Shown: piece by piece, positions 17,437 to 26,380 of the stretch
Numbering within the stretch: position 1 is the stretch's first letter
How the letters are laid out: the number at the start of each line of letters is the position of its first letter
DNA from: Taklimakanibacter deserti
Lineage (GTDB): Bacteria; Pseudomonadota; Alphaproteobacteria; Rhizobiales; Aestuariivirgaceae
DNA length: 64,000 nt
Assembly: GCA_003574785.1 (NCBI GenBank)
Contig: QORU01000016.1
Coordinates: 1-64,000 of the forward strand
Direction of reading: 5' to 3'
Notes under the pieces: generated by a model
What the model saw: only the letters and a program-made list of their open reading frames with translations
Told to the model about the DNA's origin: nothing
The model's database searches: none
Translations under genes and position numbers: made by a program

Positions 17437-18018
17437 TTACGCCCGCGGCGCCGCATTCACATAGGCGGCGCCGCGCGGCGACAACCGATAGCCGACCTCC
17501 AAGCTTTCGGTCAGGCCGAGCTCCTTGAGCTTGCGCACCCTTATCTTGAAATATGCCGTTTCCCAGCCGAGCTGCGCCGCAAGATCCGCGGCGCGGATCG
17601 CAGGATGATCGGCGATCAGCGCCAGAACGGTTTTTGTCCATGGTCCGTTCGGGCTCGCTTTGTCGAGCCGTGCCAGCCGCCGTGAAATTTCCGTTTTGTC
17701 ATCCTTGGCCGGAAGCTTCTCGCGCAGGCTTGCGCGCGGATCGTTTCCGGCGAAGCACAATTGGATCCGGTAGACTTGGCCGTTGCCGAACCGCCTGATG
17801 TCCGCGAGCAGGGCCGCGCGCGTCGCATAGCCGGCCTTGCGGGCGTCTGTCTCGGAAATGGCGGTCATGGCGACGGAATCGACGCCGACAATGCCGATCA
17901 CGCCGAGAGAGGTGCGGATCTCGCCGCCGGCCTTCACGCGGGCTTTGGGCCAGTGCCGGAAAGCGAGGGTGATGCGCCCCTTGCGAATGCCCTCGACTGT
18001 GGTTGATTTGAACAGCAT
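17437..18018 (-). CDS. ASCH-domain protein with C-terminal winged-helix-like region
   Basis: A 193-residue protein. Residues about 1-105 match the ASCH (ASC-1 homology, PUA-like) pattern: LFKSTTVEGIRKGRITLAFR, a GVIGIVGVDSV strand, DARKAGYATRAALLADI and VYRIQLCF. Residues about 120-190 look like a winged helix (ADLAAQLGWETAYFKIRVRK followed by LGLTESLEVGYRLSPRG). ASCH domains bind RNA in several known cases, so a role in RNA binding or regulation is possible but unproven. GAGG precedes the ATG at 18018. The gene is inverted between tsf and pyrH, two genes that are usually adjacent, which suggests an insertion. Confidence 0.75.
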   Translation of the reverse strand: MLFKSTTVEGIRKGRITLAFRHWPKARVKAGGEIRTSLGVIGIVGVDSVAMTAISETDARKAGYATRAALLADIRRFGNGQVYRIQLCFAGNDPRASLREKLPAKDDKTEISRRLARLDKASPNGPWTKTVLALIADHPAIRAADLAAQLGWETAYFKIRVRKLKELGLTESLEVGYRLSPRGAAYVNAAPRA

Positions 18019-18112
18019 TTGACCTCGCTACCGGCAGAGCTTACGAATCGCAGCCGCCGGCGCAAAAATATGCTATCTGCCTCCAATCCTTCCATTTTTC
18101 CCTCGGGTGAAC

Positions 18113-18832
18113 ATGGCCAAACTTGCCTTCAAGCGCGTCCTCCTGAAAGTTTCCGGCGAGGTCCTAATGGGGACGCAGCCTTTCGGCATCGATCTTGGCA
18201 CAGTGGACCGGGTGGCTTCCGAAATCGCCGACGCCCTCAAGACTGGCGTCCAGCTCAGCCTGGTCATTGGCGGCGGCAATATCTTCCGGGGCATGGCCCA
18301 GGCCGCCAAGGGCATGGACCGGGTCAGCGCCGACCATATGGGCATTTTGGCGACGGTCATGAACGCGCTCGCCATGCAAGGGGCGCTGCAAGGAAAAGGC
18401 ATCGATGCCCGCGTCCTCTCGGCGATCGCCATGCCGACCGTGTGCGAGACCTATGCGCGCGCCAAGGCGGTCCATCATCTCGAAGCGGGCAGGGTGGTCA
18501 TTTGCGCGGCGGGAACCGGCCTTCCGTTCTTCACCACCGATACGGGAGCGGCCCTCAGGGCGGCCGAAATGGGCTGCGATGCGCTGTTCAAGGGCACCAG
18601 CGTCGATGGCGTCTATTCCGCCGATCCCAAGGTCGATCCGTCCGCCAAGCGCTTCGATCACATCACGTTCAACGATATACTGGCGCGCGATCTGCGCATC
18701 ATGGACCCGGCTGCCATCGCGCTTGCGCGGGATAATGGGATTCCGGTAGTTGTGTTCTCGATCCGCACGCCCGGCGCGGTGCTCGAGGTCCTTCAAGGAT
18801 CGGGCAAATTTACGATTGTGACGAAAGACTGA
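18113..18832 (+). CDS. pyrH: Uridylate kinase (UMP kinase)
   Basis: A 239-residue amino-acid-kinase-fold enzyme that makes UDP from UMP. Diagnostic segments: [13 protein letters not shown] (ATP-binding Lys), [29 protein letters not shown] and a C-terminal [11 protein letters not shown] at 18113 is preferred over the GTG at 18107 because GGGTGA then serves as a ribosome-binding site. It must have its own promoter in 18019-18112, between it and the divergent ASCH gene, since the tsf operon no longer reads directly into it. frr follows after five bases. Confidence 0.97.
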   Translation: MAKLAFKRVLLKVSGEVLMGTQPFGIDLGTVDRVASEIADALKTGVQLSLVIGGGNIFRGMAQAAKGMDRVSADHMGILATVMNALAMQGALQGKGIDARVLSAIAMPTVCETYARAKAVHHLEAGRVVICAAGTGLPFFTTDTGAALRAAEMGCDALFKGTSVDGVYSADPKVDPSAKRFDHITFNDILARDLRIMDPAAIALARDNGIPVVVFSIRTPGAVLEVLQGSGKFTIVTKD

Positions 18833-18837
18833 ACGCC

Positions 18838-19404
18838 ATGGCACAACCAACCCCATTCGATGCGAAGGAACTCAAACGGCGCATGCACGGCGCGGTCGAG
18901 GCGTTGAAGCACGATTTCGGCGGCCTCAGGACCGGACGCGCCGCCGTGAGCCTTGTCGATCCTATCCATGTCGATGCCTATGGGGCATCGATGCCGCTCA
19001 ACCAGGTCGCCACCGTGACGGTCCCGGAACCTCGCATGCTGTCGATCCAGGTGTGGGACAGGGGACTTGTGATCGCGGTCGAAAAGGCGATCCGGGCGTC
19101 CAATCTGGGCCTCAATCCGCAGACCGAGGGCCAGGTCATCCGCCTGCGCATGCCCGATCTCACCCAGGATCGCCGCAAGGAACTCGTCAAGGTTGCGCAT
19201 CAATATGCCGAGAAGGCCCGCGTCGCGGTGCGCAATGTCCGTCGCGACGGCATGGACCAGCTCAAATCGCTCGAAAAGGGCCATCACATGGGCGAGGATG
19301 AGCATCGCGACAAGTCGGACGAAGTGCAGAAAATGACCGATGATACGATCAAGGAAATCGATGCCGCGCTCAAGGTCAAAGAAGGCGAGATCATGCAGGT
19401 CTGA
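18838..19404 (+). CDS. frr: Ribosome recycling factor
   Basis: A 188-residue protein (family 185 residues) that splits post-termination ribosomes with EF-G. The long three-helix bundle is seen in [20 protein letters not shown] and [20 protein letters not shown], and the conserved [20 protein letters not shown] segment and NVRRDG motif are present. It follows pyrH by five bases and precedes uppS, the usual order in alphaproteobacteria. Confidence 0.98.
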   Translation: MAQPTPFDAKELKRRMHGAVEALKHDFGGLRTGRAAVSLVDPIHVDAYGASMPLNQVATVTVPEPRMLSIQVWDRGLVIAVEKAIRASNLGLNPQTEGQVIRLRMPDLTQDRRKELVKVAHQYAEKARVAVRNVRRDGMDQLKSLEKGHHMGEDEHRDKSDEVQKMTDDTIKEIDAALKVKEGEIMQV

Positions 19405-19439
19405 GCGGCGTCACGACCTAGCCCATGAGGGGCCATTCG

Positions 19440-20174
19440 ATGAATAATCACGCCGGCAGTGCCGCCATGCCGCGGCATGTCGCCATCATTATGGATGGCA
19501 ATGGCCGTTGGGCGCATGCACGGGGGCTGCCGCGTTCCGCCGGCCATCGCAAGGGCGTCGAGGCATTGCGCCGGGCGGTCAGGGCTGCCGGCGAGATGGG
19601 CATAAAATATCTCACCATCTTCAGCTTCAGCTCCGAGAACTGGTCCCGGCCGCCCGCCGAAGTCTCCTTCCTGCTCGACCTCATGCGCCATTTCGTCCGC
19701 CAGGACGTCGCCGAATTGCACCGCGAGAATGTGCGCATCCGCATCATCGGCGAGCGCTCTGGGTTAGCCCCCGATATCGTGACGCTGATCGCGGAAACCG
19801 AAGAGCGCACCAGGGCCAATACCGGGCTGACGCTCGTCGTCGCCTTCAACTATGGCTCCAGGCAGGAGATCGCCAAAGCCGCGCGCGACCTCGCTTTGGC
19901 GGTGAAGGAAGGCCGCATCGCGCCTGAAACCATCACGCCCGAGCTTCTCGGCAGCCATTTGGCGACGGAGGGCATCCCCGATCCCGACCTTCTCATCCGC
20001 ACCAGCGGCGAGCAGCGTCTGTCGAACTACCTCTTGTGGCAATGCGCCTATACCGAGTTCGTCTTCGTCGACGAATATTGGCCTGATTTCAATCGCGAAA
20101 CGATGCAGCGCGCCATTGCCGAGTATCTGACGCGCGAGCGGCGCTTCGGCGGATTGACGGCGCAATCTGCCTGA
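19440..20174 (+). CDS. uppS: Undecaprenyl (isoprenyl) diphosphate synthase
   Basis: A 244-residue cis-prenyltransferase that builds the C55 lipid carrier from FPP and IPP. It holds the signature [16 protein letters not shown] (catalytic Asp), [11 protein letters not shown], and the C-terminal [19 protein letters not shown]. The start at 19440 is preferred over the ATG at 19425 because GAGGGG lies before it at good spacing. It starts 35 bases after frr and its stop is one base before cdsA. Its substrates require isoprenoid synthesis, which matters since dxr is missing from this cluster. Confidence 0.96.
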   Translation: MNNHAGSAAMPRHVAIIMDGNGRWAHARGLPRSAGHRKGVEALRRAVRAAGEMGIKYLTIFSFSSENWSRPPAEVSFLLDLMRHFVRQDVAELHRENVRIRIIGERSGLAPDIVTLIAETEERTRANTGLTLVVAFNYGSRQEIAKAARDLALAVKEGRIAPETITPELLGSHLATEGIPDPDLLIRTSGEQRLSNYLLWQCAYTEFVFVDEYWPDFNRETMQRAIAEYLTRERRFGGLTAQSA

Positions 20175-20175
20175 A

Positions 20176-21024
20176 ATGGCCGAAATCCCCGATCAGGTGC
20201 GCAGCGCCAACTGGCGGGATCTCGGGATACGCACGCTTTCATCCGCCATACTGATTCCGGCCGTGCTGCTCGATGTCTGGCTGGGCGATACCTGGTTTCA
20301 CCTTCTGGTGGCGCTTCTCGCGGTGATGATGGCGCATGAGTGGACCAACATCGTACATGACCGCAGCTCTTCGCAGTTCGCCCTGCACGCTGCCGCCGGG
20401 CTATGCGGAGCGTTCCTTCCGCTCTCGCTCGACTGGCCGGCAGGCCTTCTCGTCATCGCGGTGATCGCCGCCGTGAGCGCGGCATTGGCGGCGGCGCAGA
20501 AGCGCAAGCTGCGCCTTTGGGTACTGGCGGGTGTGCCCTATGTCGGGCTGCCGGCGATGGCCTTCGTGATCCTGAGAGGCGAATCGCATGCCGGCATGCT
20601 CACCATCATGTGGCTGTTCGCGGTGGTCTGGGCTGCCGACATCTGCGCCTATTTTGCCGGACGCTTGATCGGCGGCCCCAAACTTGCGCCCCTTATATCG
20701 CCCAAAAAAACATGGGCCGGGCTTTGGGGAGCGGTCGCGGGCGGGGTGGCGGCAGGAATTGGCGTAGGCTACGCGGCCGGTTCGGCGAATATTGTCATTC
20801 TGGCCGTTCTCGGCGGCGTGCTGGCCGTCGTCGAGCAAATGGGCGATCTGTTTGAATCCGCTTTGAAACGCCATTACGGTATCAAGGATTCGGGCCGGCT
20901 CATCCCCGGCCATGGCGGCGTTCTCGACCGTGTCGATGGCCTCGTCGCGGCCGCGCTGTTCCTCGCCGTTATTGTCGTCGCAGCGCGACTTTTTGGCAAC
21001 GGTAACGAACTTTTTGTCCAGTAA
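20176..21024 (+). CDS. cdsA: Phosphatidate cytidylyltransferase (CDP-diacylglycerol synthase)
   Basis: A 282-residue integral membrane enzyme converting phosphatidic acid and CTP into CDP-diacylglycerol. About eight hydrophobic segments are visible. The family signature occurs near the C-terminus as IKDSGRLIPGHGGVLDRVDG, with the two Asp expected to bind metal, and an internal LISPKKTWAGLWG motif is also diagnostic. It begins immediately after uppS. In most relatives the next gene is dxr; here only 140 bases separate it from rseP. Confidence 0.96.
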   Translation: MAEIPDQVRSANWRDLGIRTLSSAILIPAVLLDVWLGDTWFHLLVALLAVMMAHEWTNIVHDRSSSQFALHAAAGLCGAFLPLSLDWPAGLLVIAVIAAVSAALAAAQKRKLRLWVLAGVPYVGLPAMAFVILRGESHAGMLTIMWLFAVVWAADICAYFAGRLIGGPKLAPLISPKKTWAGLWGAVAGGVAAGIGVGYAAGSANIVILAVLGGVLAVVEQMGDLFESALKRHYGIKDSGRLIPGHGGVLDRVDGLVAAALFLAVIVVAARLFGNGNELFVQ

Positions 21025-21164
21025 CCCTAGAGTGCCGAAATGTTGTCGCAATGGCGGGCTTTCGTGGTTAACGAATGTGCAGACCGACGGCTTGACTGGC
21101 ACGGGCTTTGCGAAAAACAAATCCGGCCGGTGAGTTAGACCGGAATTGACACAGGGAAATCAGT
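21025..21164. other. cdsA-rseP gap where dxr is normally found
   Basis: The 140-base spacer has no open frame or remnant of dxr that I can read. A TTGACT near 21091 and a small inverted repeat (TCCGG near 21121, CCGGA near 21139) hint at a promoter for rseP, without a firm -10. Confidence 0.5.
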
Positions 21165-22298
21165 ATGGACTTTCTCGCAATCTTTCCGGCAACCATCCTC
21201 GCCTATAGCGGCTATATCGCCGCCCTCCTGGTCGCTCTCACCGTCATTGTTTTCATTCATGAATACGGCCACTTCAAAGTCGCGCGCCTGTGCGGGATGA
21301 AGGTGGATGTGTTCTCCATCGGCTTCGGGCGCGAGATCTGGGGCTGGAACGATCGCCATGGCACGAGATGGAAGATCGGCTGGCTGCCGGTCGGCGGCTA
21401 TGTGAAATTCGCCGGTGATCTCAATGTTACGAGCCTGCCCGATGCCAATACGCCGGCGCAGCCGGATGAGTTCCACGGCAAACCCATCTGGCAGCGCGCT
21501 CTTGTCGTTCTTGCGGGGCCGGTCGCGAATTTCATTCTCGCCTTCGTCCTCTTTGCCGCCGCTTTCTTCCTCTTGGGTGATCAGGTGCCCGGCCCCAGGA
21601 TCGGCGAGGTCATTGCCGGCTCGCCGGCGGAGCAGGCCGGCCTCAAGCCGAACGACCTCGTGCTCAAGGTCGATGGCAAGAAAGTACAGGCTTTCAACGA
21701 TATAGTGCTTGTTGTCCGCGACAGCCCCGGAAAGAGCCTGGTCTTTGATATCGATCGCTCCGGCGAACCGGTTGCCTTGACGATCACCCCGGCTGCGGAA
21801 GTCATCGACCGCGAATTCTATGGCAAGTTCACCATCGGCAAAATCGGCGCGGCGGCGAGCCAGGATCCGTCTAATTTCCATGACGTTTCGCTGATGCGCG
21901 CCATGCAATTGTCGGCCAATGAGATCAGCCGCATCGTGGAGCTGACGATCAAATATGTCGGCCGCCTGATCGTCGGCCAGGATACGCTGGCTCAGCTCGG
22001 CGGCGTCGGCACCATGGCCAAGCTCTCGGGCGATGCCGCATCGAGCGGAATTTTCCCCTATATCGGCATGATCGGCCTGCTGTCCGTGAGTATTGGATTA
22101 ATTAACCTCTTTCCTATTCCAATGCTCGATGGCGGCCATCTGGTCTTCTATGCAATCGAAGCCATCCGCCGCAAACCGCTGGGGCCGCAGGCTCAGGAAT
22201 GGAGCTTCAGGATCGGTTTTGTGGTGGTGATTTTCATCATGCTCGTGGGCAATATGAACGATCTGATGCGCGCCGTGCTTGGAAACCTAGCTTATTGA
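21165..22298 (+). CDS. rseP: Site-2 protease RseP (M50 membrane metalloprotease)
   Basis: A 377-residue inner-membrane zinc protease for regulated intramembrane proteolysis. The zinc motif HEYGH is at residues 32-36 in the first membrane segment, the second metal motif is NLFPIPMLDGGHL near the C-terminus, and one PDZ domain (about 125-205, GEVIAGSPAEQAGLKPNDLV) lies between. Size fits alphaproteobacterial RseP. It would cleave an anti-sigma factor or leftover signal peptides. bamA follows after 111 bases. Confidence 0.95.
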   Translation: MDFLAIFPATILAYSGYIAALLVALTVIVFIHEYGHFKVARLCGMKVDVFSIGFGREIWGWNDRHGTRWKIGWLPVGGYVKFAGDLNVTSLPDANTPAQPDEFHGKPIWQRALVVLAGPVANFILAFVLFAAAFFLLGDQVPGPRIGEVIAGSPAEQAGLKPNDLVLKVDGKKVQAFNDIVLVVRDSPGKSLVFDIDRSGEPVALTITPAAEVIDREFYGKFTIGKIGAAASQDPSNFHDVSLMRAMQLSANEISRIVELTIKYVGRLIVGQDTLAQLGGVGTMAKLSGDAASSGIFPYIGMIGLLSVSIGLINLFPIPMLDGGHLVFYAIEAIRRKPLGPQAQEWSFRIGFVVVIFIMLVGNMNDLMRAVLGNLAY

Positions 22299-22409
22299 AA
22301 TAAGGCAAAAAAAGTTCATTTGCATTCGCTATGAAACAGCGTAAAACGGCACCCGGGCGAGGGGATTCTTGAGCGAACGGGCGCTTAGCAGGGGATTGAA
22401 TACTAGGGA

Positions 22410-24773
22410 ATGCGTTATCAGTCAGTCATCGTCGCAGTTTTTGCGTCTCTGTTGTCGTTTGCGCTCCCGGTCGTAGCACCCCAGGAATTCGCAACCGCCG
22501 CTCAAGCTCAAACCGTTGCGCGCGTGATTGTCGAGGGCAATCAGCGCATCGAGACGGAAACAGTCCTTTCCTACATGCAGATTGGTGCGGGCGATGCGTT
22601 CGATTCCGAGAAGATCGACGAATCGCTGAAGACCTTGTTCCAGACTGGACTCTTCTCCGATGTCCGCATCTTCCGCCGCGGCAACAATCTTGTTGTAACG
22701 GTCGAAGAGAACCCGATGATCAACCGGGTGAACTTCGAGGGCAACAGCGAGGTCAAGGACAAGGATCTCGAAAAGGAAGTCGAGCTCAAGGAACGCACGA
22801 TGTTCACTCGCGCTAAGGTGCAGAGTGACGTCCAGCGCATCATCGCCGTCTACCGCCGCGCCGGTTTCTATTCGGCCCGCGTCGAGCCCAAGATCATTCG
22901 CCTGCCGCAGAACCGGGTCGATCTCATCTATGAGATCACCGAAGGGGCCGAGACCAAGGTCAAGAGCATCACTTTCGTCGGCAACGAAGCCTTCAGCGAC
23001 AGCGACCTCAGAGGACAGATCACCACGGCCGAGACGGCCTGGTGGAAGTTCCTGTCCACCGCCGACCGCTACGATCCCGACCGGCTCAATTACGATAAGG
23101 AATTGCTGCGCCGCTATTATCTGAAGAACGGCTTTGCCGACTTCCGCGTCATTTCCGCCGACGCCGAGCTGGCGCCGGACGGCGAGAGCTTCTACATCAC
23201 CTTCACCGTCGAAGAAGGTCCGCTCTACACGGTGAACAGTGTCGCCATCAACAAAGGCGACACCAATCTCGATGAAGAGGCCTTGCGCAATGCGGTGAGG
23301 CTTACCCCGGGCGAGGACTATGACGCGACCAAGGTCGACAAGTCGGTCGAGAACATCACGATCGAAGCGGGCAAGGCTGGCTATGCTTTCGCCAAGGTTG
23401 AACCCGACATCAAGAAGGACGAGCCCAACCGCAAGCTCGACATCACCTACAACATCACCGAGGGCCCGCGGACCTATATCGAGCGCATCGACATCATCGG
23501 CAACACCCGCACGCTCGATGAGGTAATCCGCCGTGAATTGCGCCTCTACGAGGGCGATGCCTATAACCGCGTGCTGGTCGAGCGCGGCCGCCGCCGCCTG
23601 ACCGGTCTCGACTTCTTCGAGAAGATCGACATGCGCGAAGAGCCGGGCTCGGCACCCGACCGGGTGGTCCTGATCGTCGAGGTGGTCGAGAAATCGACCG
23701 GCTCGCTCAACCTGACGGCGGGCTACTCGACCTCGGACGGCGTCATCGGCGGCATCAGTATCACGGAGCGCAACCTCCTTGGCCGCGGCCAGAATGTCAG
23801 GCTCGACACGCAATTGAGCTGGGACCGGCAGTCGCTCGATTTCGGCTTCACCGAGCCCTATTTCCTCGACATGCCCCTGGCGGCGGGCTTCGACCTCTTC
23901 GCCACGCGCTCGAGCGATACCGATACGGCGCGATACAACAGCACGCGCTATGGCGGCGCGCTGCGCACCGGCTTCCGTCTCGATGAATGGCAGGCCTTGA
24001 GCTTCAAATACACGCTCTCCCGCCGCGACGTCACTGTCGACGAGGACGAGCGCAATAATGTGTCGCCGGCTATCCTCGACTCCGAGGGCGTCACCTGGAA
24101 GTCCTCCATCGCCACCGGCTATGTCTATGACGATCTCGACAGTCCGAGCAGGCCGACCAAGGGCTTCCGCGGCAAGAGCACGCTCGAAATCGCCGGCCTT
24201 GGCGGTGATGTCTACTATGCCAGCCTCGATAGCTCGGCCTATTATTTCATGCCGTTGTTCTTCGACGGCGTCATTCTGAAGCTCGAAGCCAATGCCGGCC
24301 ATATGGAGCCCCTGACCAGCGACGACATTCCGATCCAGGACCGCTTCTTCAAGGGATCCGATACATTCCGCGGCTTCAAGCGCGGCGGTGTCGGCCCGCG
24401 CATGAGCAATACCAATGGTGATACCGACGCCATTGGCGGCTATACCTATGCCATCGGCACGGTGGAGACGACCTTCCCGTTGGGCCTTCCGGAAGAGTTC
24501 GGACTCGAAGGCGCGGTCTTCTCCGATTTCGGCACGGTCTTCGGAGCGCCTGAGGAAACGATGAAAGCGCAACCCGGAAGCATATGCGAGCCCGGCGGCG
24601 ATAGCGATGAATGCGAAGTCTTCGATACCATGGCCTTCCGCCTCTCGGTCGGCGCCGGCATCATCTGGCAGTCGCCTTTCGGTCCGCTGCGCGTCGATGT
24701 CGCTTATCCCTTGATCAAGACCGATTATGACGAGGAAGAGCTGTTCCGCTTCTCCGTCGGCACTCGTTTCTAG
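22410..24773 (+). CDS. bamA: Outer membrane protein assembly factor BamA
   Basis: A 787-residue Omp85 protein. A signal peptide (about 1-34, ending near AQAQT) is followed by five POTRA domains (about 35-365, repeats of the type VNFEGNSEVKDKDLEKEV) and a 16-strand barrel ending in Phe (FSVGTRF), the required C-terminal signal. The FRGFKRGGVGPR segment is the conserved VRGF-like motif of barrel loop 6. It inserts outer-membrane beta-barrel proteins. A possible promoter TTGCAT-N16-TAAAAC lies at 22320-22347. In relatives lpxD follows; here a hairpin and then fabZ follow. An outer membrane is thus clearly present. Confidence 0.97.
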   Translation: MRYQSVIVAVFASLLSFALPVVAPQEFATAAQAQTVARVIVEGNQRIETETVLSYMQIGAGDAFDSEKIDESLKTLFQTGLFSDVRIFRRGNNLVVTVEENPMINRVNFEGNSEVKDKDLEKEVELKERTMFTRAKVQSDVQRIIAVYRRAGFYSARVEPKIIRLPQNRVDLIYEITEGAETKVKSITFVGNEAFSDSDLRGQITTAETAWWKFLSTADRYDPDRLNYDKELLRRYYLKNGFADFRVISADAELAPDGESFYITFTVEEGPLYTVNSVAINKGDTNLDEEALRNAVRLTPGEDYDATKVDKSVENITIEAGKAGYAFAKVEPDIKKDEPNRKLDITYNITEGPRTYIERIDIIGNTRTLDEVIRRELRLYEGDAYNRVLVERGRRRLTGLDFFEKIDMREEPGSAPDRVVLIVEVVEKSTGSLNLTAGYSTSDGVIGGISITERNLLGRGQNVRLDTQLSWDRQSLDFGFTEPYFLDMPLAAGFDLFATRSSDTDTARYNSTRYGGALRTGFRLDEWQALSFKYTLSRRDVTVDEDERNNVSPAILDSEGVTWKSSIATGYVYDDLDSPSRPTKGFRGKSTLEIAGLGGDVYYASLDSSAYYFMPLFFDGVILKLEANAGHMEPLTSDDIPIQDRFFKGSDTFRGFKRGGVGPRMSNTNGDTDAIGGYTYAIGTVETTFPLGLPEEFGLEGAVFSDFGTVFGAPEETMKAQPGSICEPGGDSDECEVFDTMAFRLSVGAGIIWQSPFGPLRVDVAYPLIKTDYDEEELFRFSVGTRF

Positions 24774-24839
24774 GGCCCTGCCGGGGATGCCGTGAAGCCG
24801 TGTGCTAGACGGCGTGTCGGCAAAGCGATACATGTTTCA

Positions 24840-24865
24840 ACGGACGGCGGTTTCATGCCGTCCGT
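24840..24865. terminator. Hairpin between bamA and fabZ
   Basis: ACGGACGGC (24840-24848) and GCCGTCCGT (24857-24865) pair perfectly over nine bases around an eight-base loop, followed by TGTCGTTT. It may attenuate read-through from bamA into fabZ. No lpxD remnant is seen in 24774-24886. Confidence 0.55.
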
Positions 24866-24886
24866 TGTCGTTTGAGGATATACGGC

Positions 24887-25363
24887 ATGGCTGACACCGC
24901 GGAACCCAGAACGCTCGCAAGCGCCGACATAGCGCGGATCATGCAGCTTCTGCCGCATCGCTATCCATTCCTGCTGATCGACAGGCTGGTCGAGCTGGAC
25001 GGCGAGGAATCCGGGGTCGGTATCAAGAATGTCACCATGAACGAGCCGTTCTTCCAGGGCCATTTCCCCGGCCGGCCGGTCATGCCGGGTGTGCTTCTCA
25101 TCGAATGCATGGCGCAGACGGCAGGAGCGCTCGTTCTTCACCAGCTCGGCGATGAGCATGCCGGCAAGCTGGTTTTCTTCATGTCGATCGACAAGGCCCG
25201 CTTCCGCAAGCCGGTGGTGCCGGGCGACACGGTGCGTTTTCCGGTCAGACTCATCCAGCGCCGGCCACCCGTCTGGCGTTATGCCGCTGAGGCTATCGTC
25301 GACGGCAAGAAGGTGGCCGAAGCCGAAATCGGCGCCATGCTCATGAATGAGCGTGGGCAATAG
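24887..25363 (+). CDS. fabZ: 3-hydroxyacyl-ACP dehydratase FabZ
   Basis: A 158-residue hot-dog-fold enzyme of fatty-acid elongation. The core LPHRYPFLLIDRL, the active-site His in GHFPGRPVMPGVLLIE and the catalytic Glu of the same segment are present. The start at 24887 is preferred to an in-frame TTG at 24872, because AGGA then lies upstream. In related genomes fabZ stands between lpxD and lpxA. Here it is alone, with a TetR gene behind it, which is why a missing lipid A locus is suspected. A function in general fatty-acid synthesis would keep it needed. Confidence 0.95.
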   Translation: MADTAEPRTLASADIARIMQLLPHRYPFLLIDRLVELDGEESGVGIKNVTMNEPFFQGHFPGRPVMPGVLLIECMAQTAGALVLHQLGDEHAGKLVFFMSIDKARFRKPVVPGDTVRFPVRLIQRRPPVWRYAAEAIVDGKKVAEAEIGAMLMNERGQ

Positions 25364-25476
25364 CTGCGTCCAGCGACTGCCCGCTTAAGCCAGAAAACCA
25401 GTGCGCCGGAGGTCTGACCGTGTTGTCGACGGTCAACAAAGTCGAATGACATGAGTTCGTTATCTCCGCCGTCTAA

Positions 25477-25498
25477 TATTGTAGTCTGAAATACAATA
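25477..25498. promoter_or_regulatory. TetR-type operator candidate 1
   Basis: TATTGTA (25477-25483) and TACAATA (25492-25498) are a perfect 7-bp inverted repeat. The core TGTAG at 25480-25484 is shared with three further sites downstream. Confidence 0.6.
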
Positions 25499-25531
25499 AA
25501 GAACCTGCCCTCCGGCGATCCACGAATATTT

Positions 25532-25596
25532 CATAGTCTGAGCTACAGAAAATCCCTCCGACGGGAAGAGCGCAGCAAGTCCGCCCGTTGAGATCC
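25532..25596. repeat. Promoter-region repeat copy A with operator candidate 2
   Basis: CATAG-N6-CTACA begins at 25532 and is followed by a stretch ending GTTGAGATC (25587-25595). The same order recurs about 128 bases later (25660-25723) with roughly three quarters identity by eye, so the two are a diverged direct repeat. Confidence 0.6.
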
Positions 25597-25659
25597 ACAA
25601 GCGGGCACTTACCTGTGCACAGAAACAGAATCCCGCTTGCTGGCGATTGGGATTTATTT

Positions 25660-25723
25660 TGTAGTGTGAGTTACGGAAAAACCTCTCAACCGGCAGAGCG
25701 CAGCAGGTCAGCCGTTGAGATCG
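25660..25723. repeat. Promoter-region repeat copy B with operator candidate 3
   Basis: TGTAG-N6-TTACG begins at 25660; shared blocks with copy A include CTAC/TTAC-GAAAA, AGAGCGCAGCA and GTTGAGATC. One base has been lost relative to copy A. Confidence 0.6.
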
Positions 25724-25740
25724 CGGCCAGGCGGCAAGTA

Positions 25741-25763
25741 TTTTGTAGTCCGAGCTACAGAAA
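25741..25763. promoter_or_regulatory. TetR-type operator candidate 4
   Basis: TGTAG (25744-25748), six bases, CTACA: the best-formed of the four sites, ending nine bases before the start codon at 25772, where binding would block translation initiation or transcription. The 408-base gap 25364-25771 otherwise contains no gene. Confidence 0.65.
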
Positions 25764-25771
25764 GGGGTCCG

Positions 25772-26380
25772 ATGGCAAGAAAAGGCAGGCCCGCCCGGTT
25801 CGATCGCGAAGAGGCGCTTCATCGCGCCATGGAGGTCTTTTGGGCACAGGGCTATGAGGGCACGACGCTCGAGGACCTGCAGGCTGCCATGGGCGGGATC
25901 ACCCCGCCGAGCTTCTACAACGCCTTCGGCTCGAAGGAGAAGCTGTTCCGCGAGGCGGCCAATCTCTATGCCACGACCATTGGCGACGCCCCCGTGCAGA
26001 TCCTGCTGCGGGAGGACAAGCCGGTGCGCGCCACCGTCGAAGCGATGCTGCGGCTGACGGTCGAGTCCTTCTCGCAGCCGGACAAGCCGCATGGCTGCCT
26101 GCTGGTCCTCGGTGCCGTGAATTGCGCGCCCGCCAACCGGGGTGCGCAGACCTATCTGCAGGCAATCAGACAGCGTGCGCCCAAGGTCATCAGGCACAGG
26201 CTGGCGCGGGCGGTCGAAAGGGGCGAGCTCTCTTCAGACCTCGATCTCGATCGCATTGCCGCATTTTACACGACCGTCATCCAGGGCCTCGGCTTCCGCG
26301 CCGGCGATGGCGTGCCGCGCGCCGCCTTGCTGGCGGCGGTGGAGGGGGCAATGGCCGCCTGGGAACCCCTTACACGTTAA
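25772..26380 (+). CDS. TetR/AcrR-family transcriptional regulator
   Basis: A 202-residue repressor. The N-terminal helix-turn-helix (about residues 8-55) reads REEALHRAMEVFWAQGYEGT then LEDLQAAMGGITPPSFYNAF and GSKEKLFREA; the C-terminal ligand domain (about 70-200) is helical and contains GCLLVLGAVNCAP. The ATG at 25772 has AAAGGGG upstream and agrees with the domain; an in-frame earlier start is inside operator 4. The four repeated operators directly upstream suggest strong autoregulation. No divergent target gene is adjacent, so its other targets are elsewhere or have been lost. It occupies the place where lpxA-lpxI-lpxB stand in relatives. Confidence 0.9.
   Translation: MARKGRPARFDREEALHRAMEVFWAQGYEGTTLEDLQAAMGGITPPSFYNAFGSKEKLFREAANLYATTIGDAPVQILLREDKPVRATVEAMLRLTVESFSQPDKPHGCLLVLGAVNCAPANRGAQTYLQAIRQRAPKVIRHRLARAVERGELSSDLDLDRIAAFYTTVIQGLGFRAGDGVPRAALLAAVEGAMAAWEPLTR

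Noticed and set aside
22422..24833. Long open frame (about 800 codons) antisense to bamA
   Set aside because: It mirrors the high third-position GC of bamA, has no domain or signal, and the sense strand is an unmistakable BamA.
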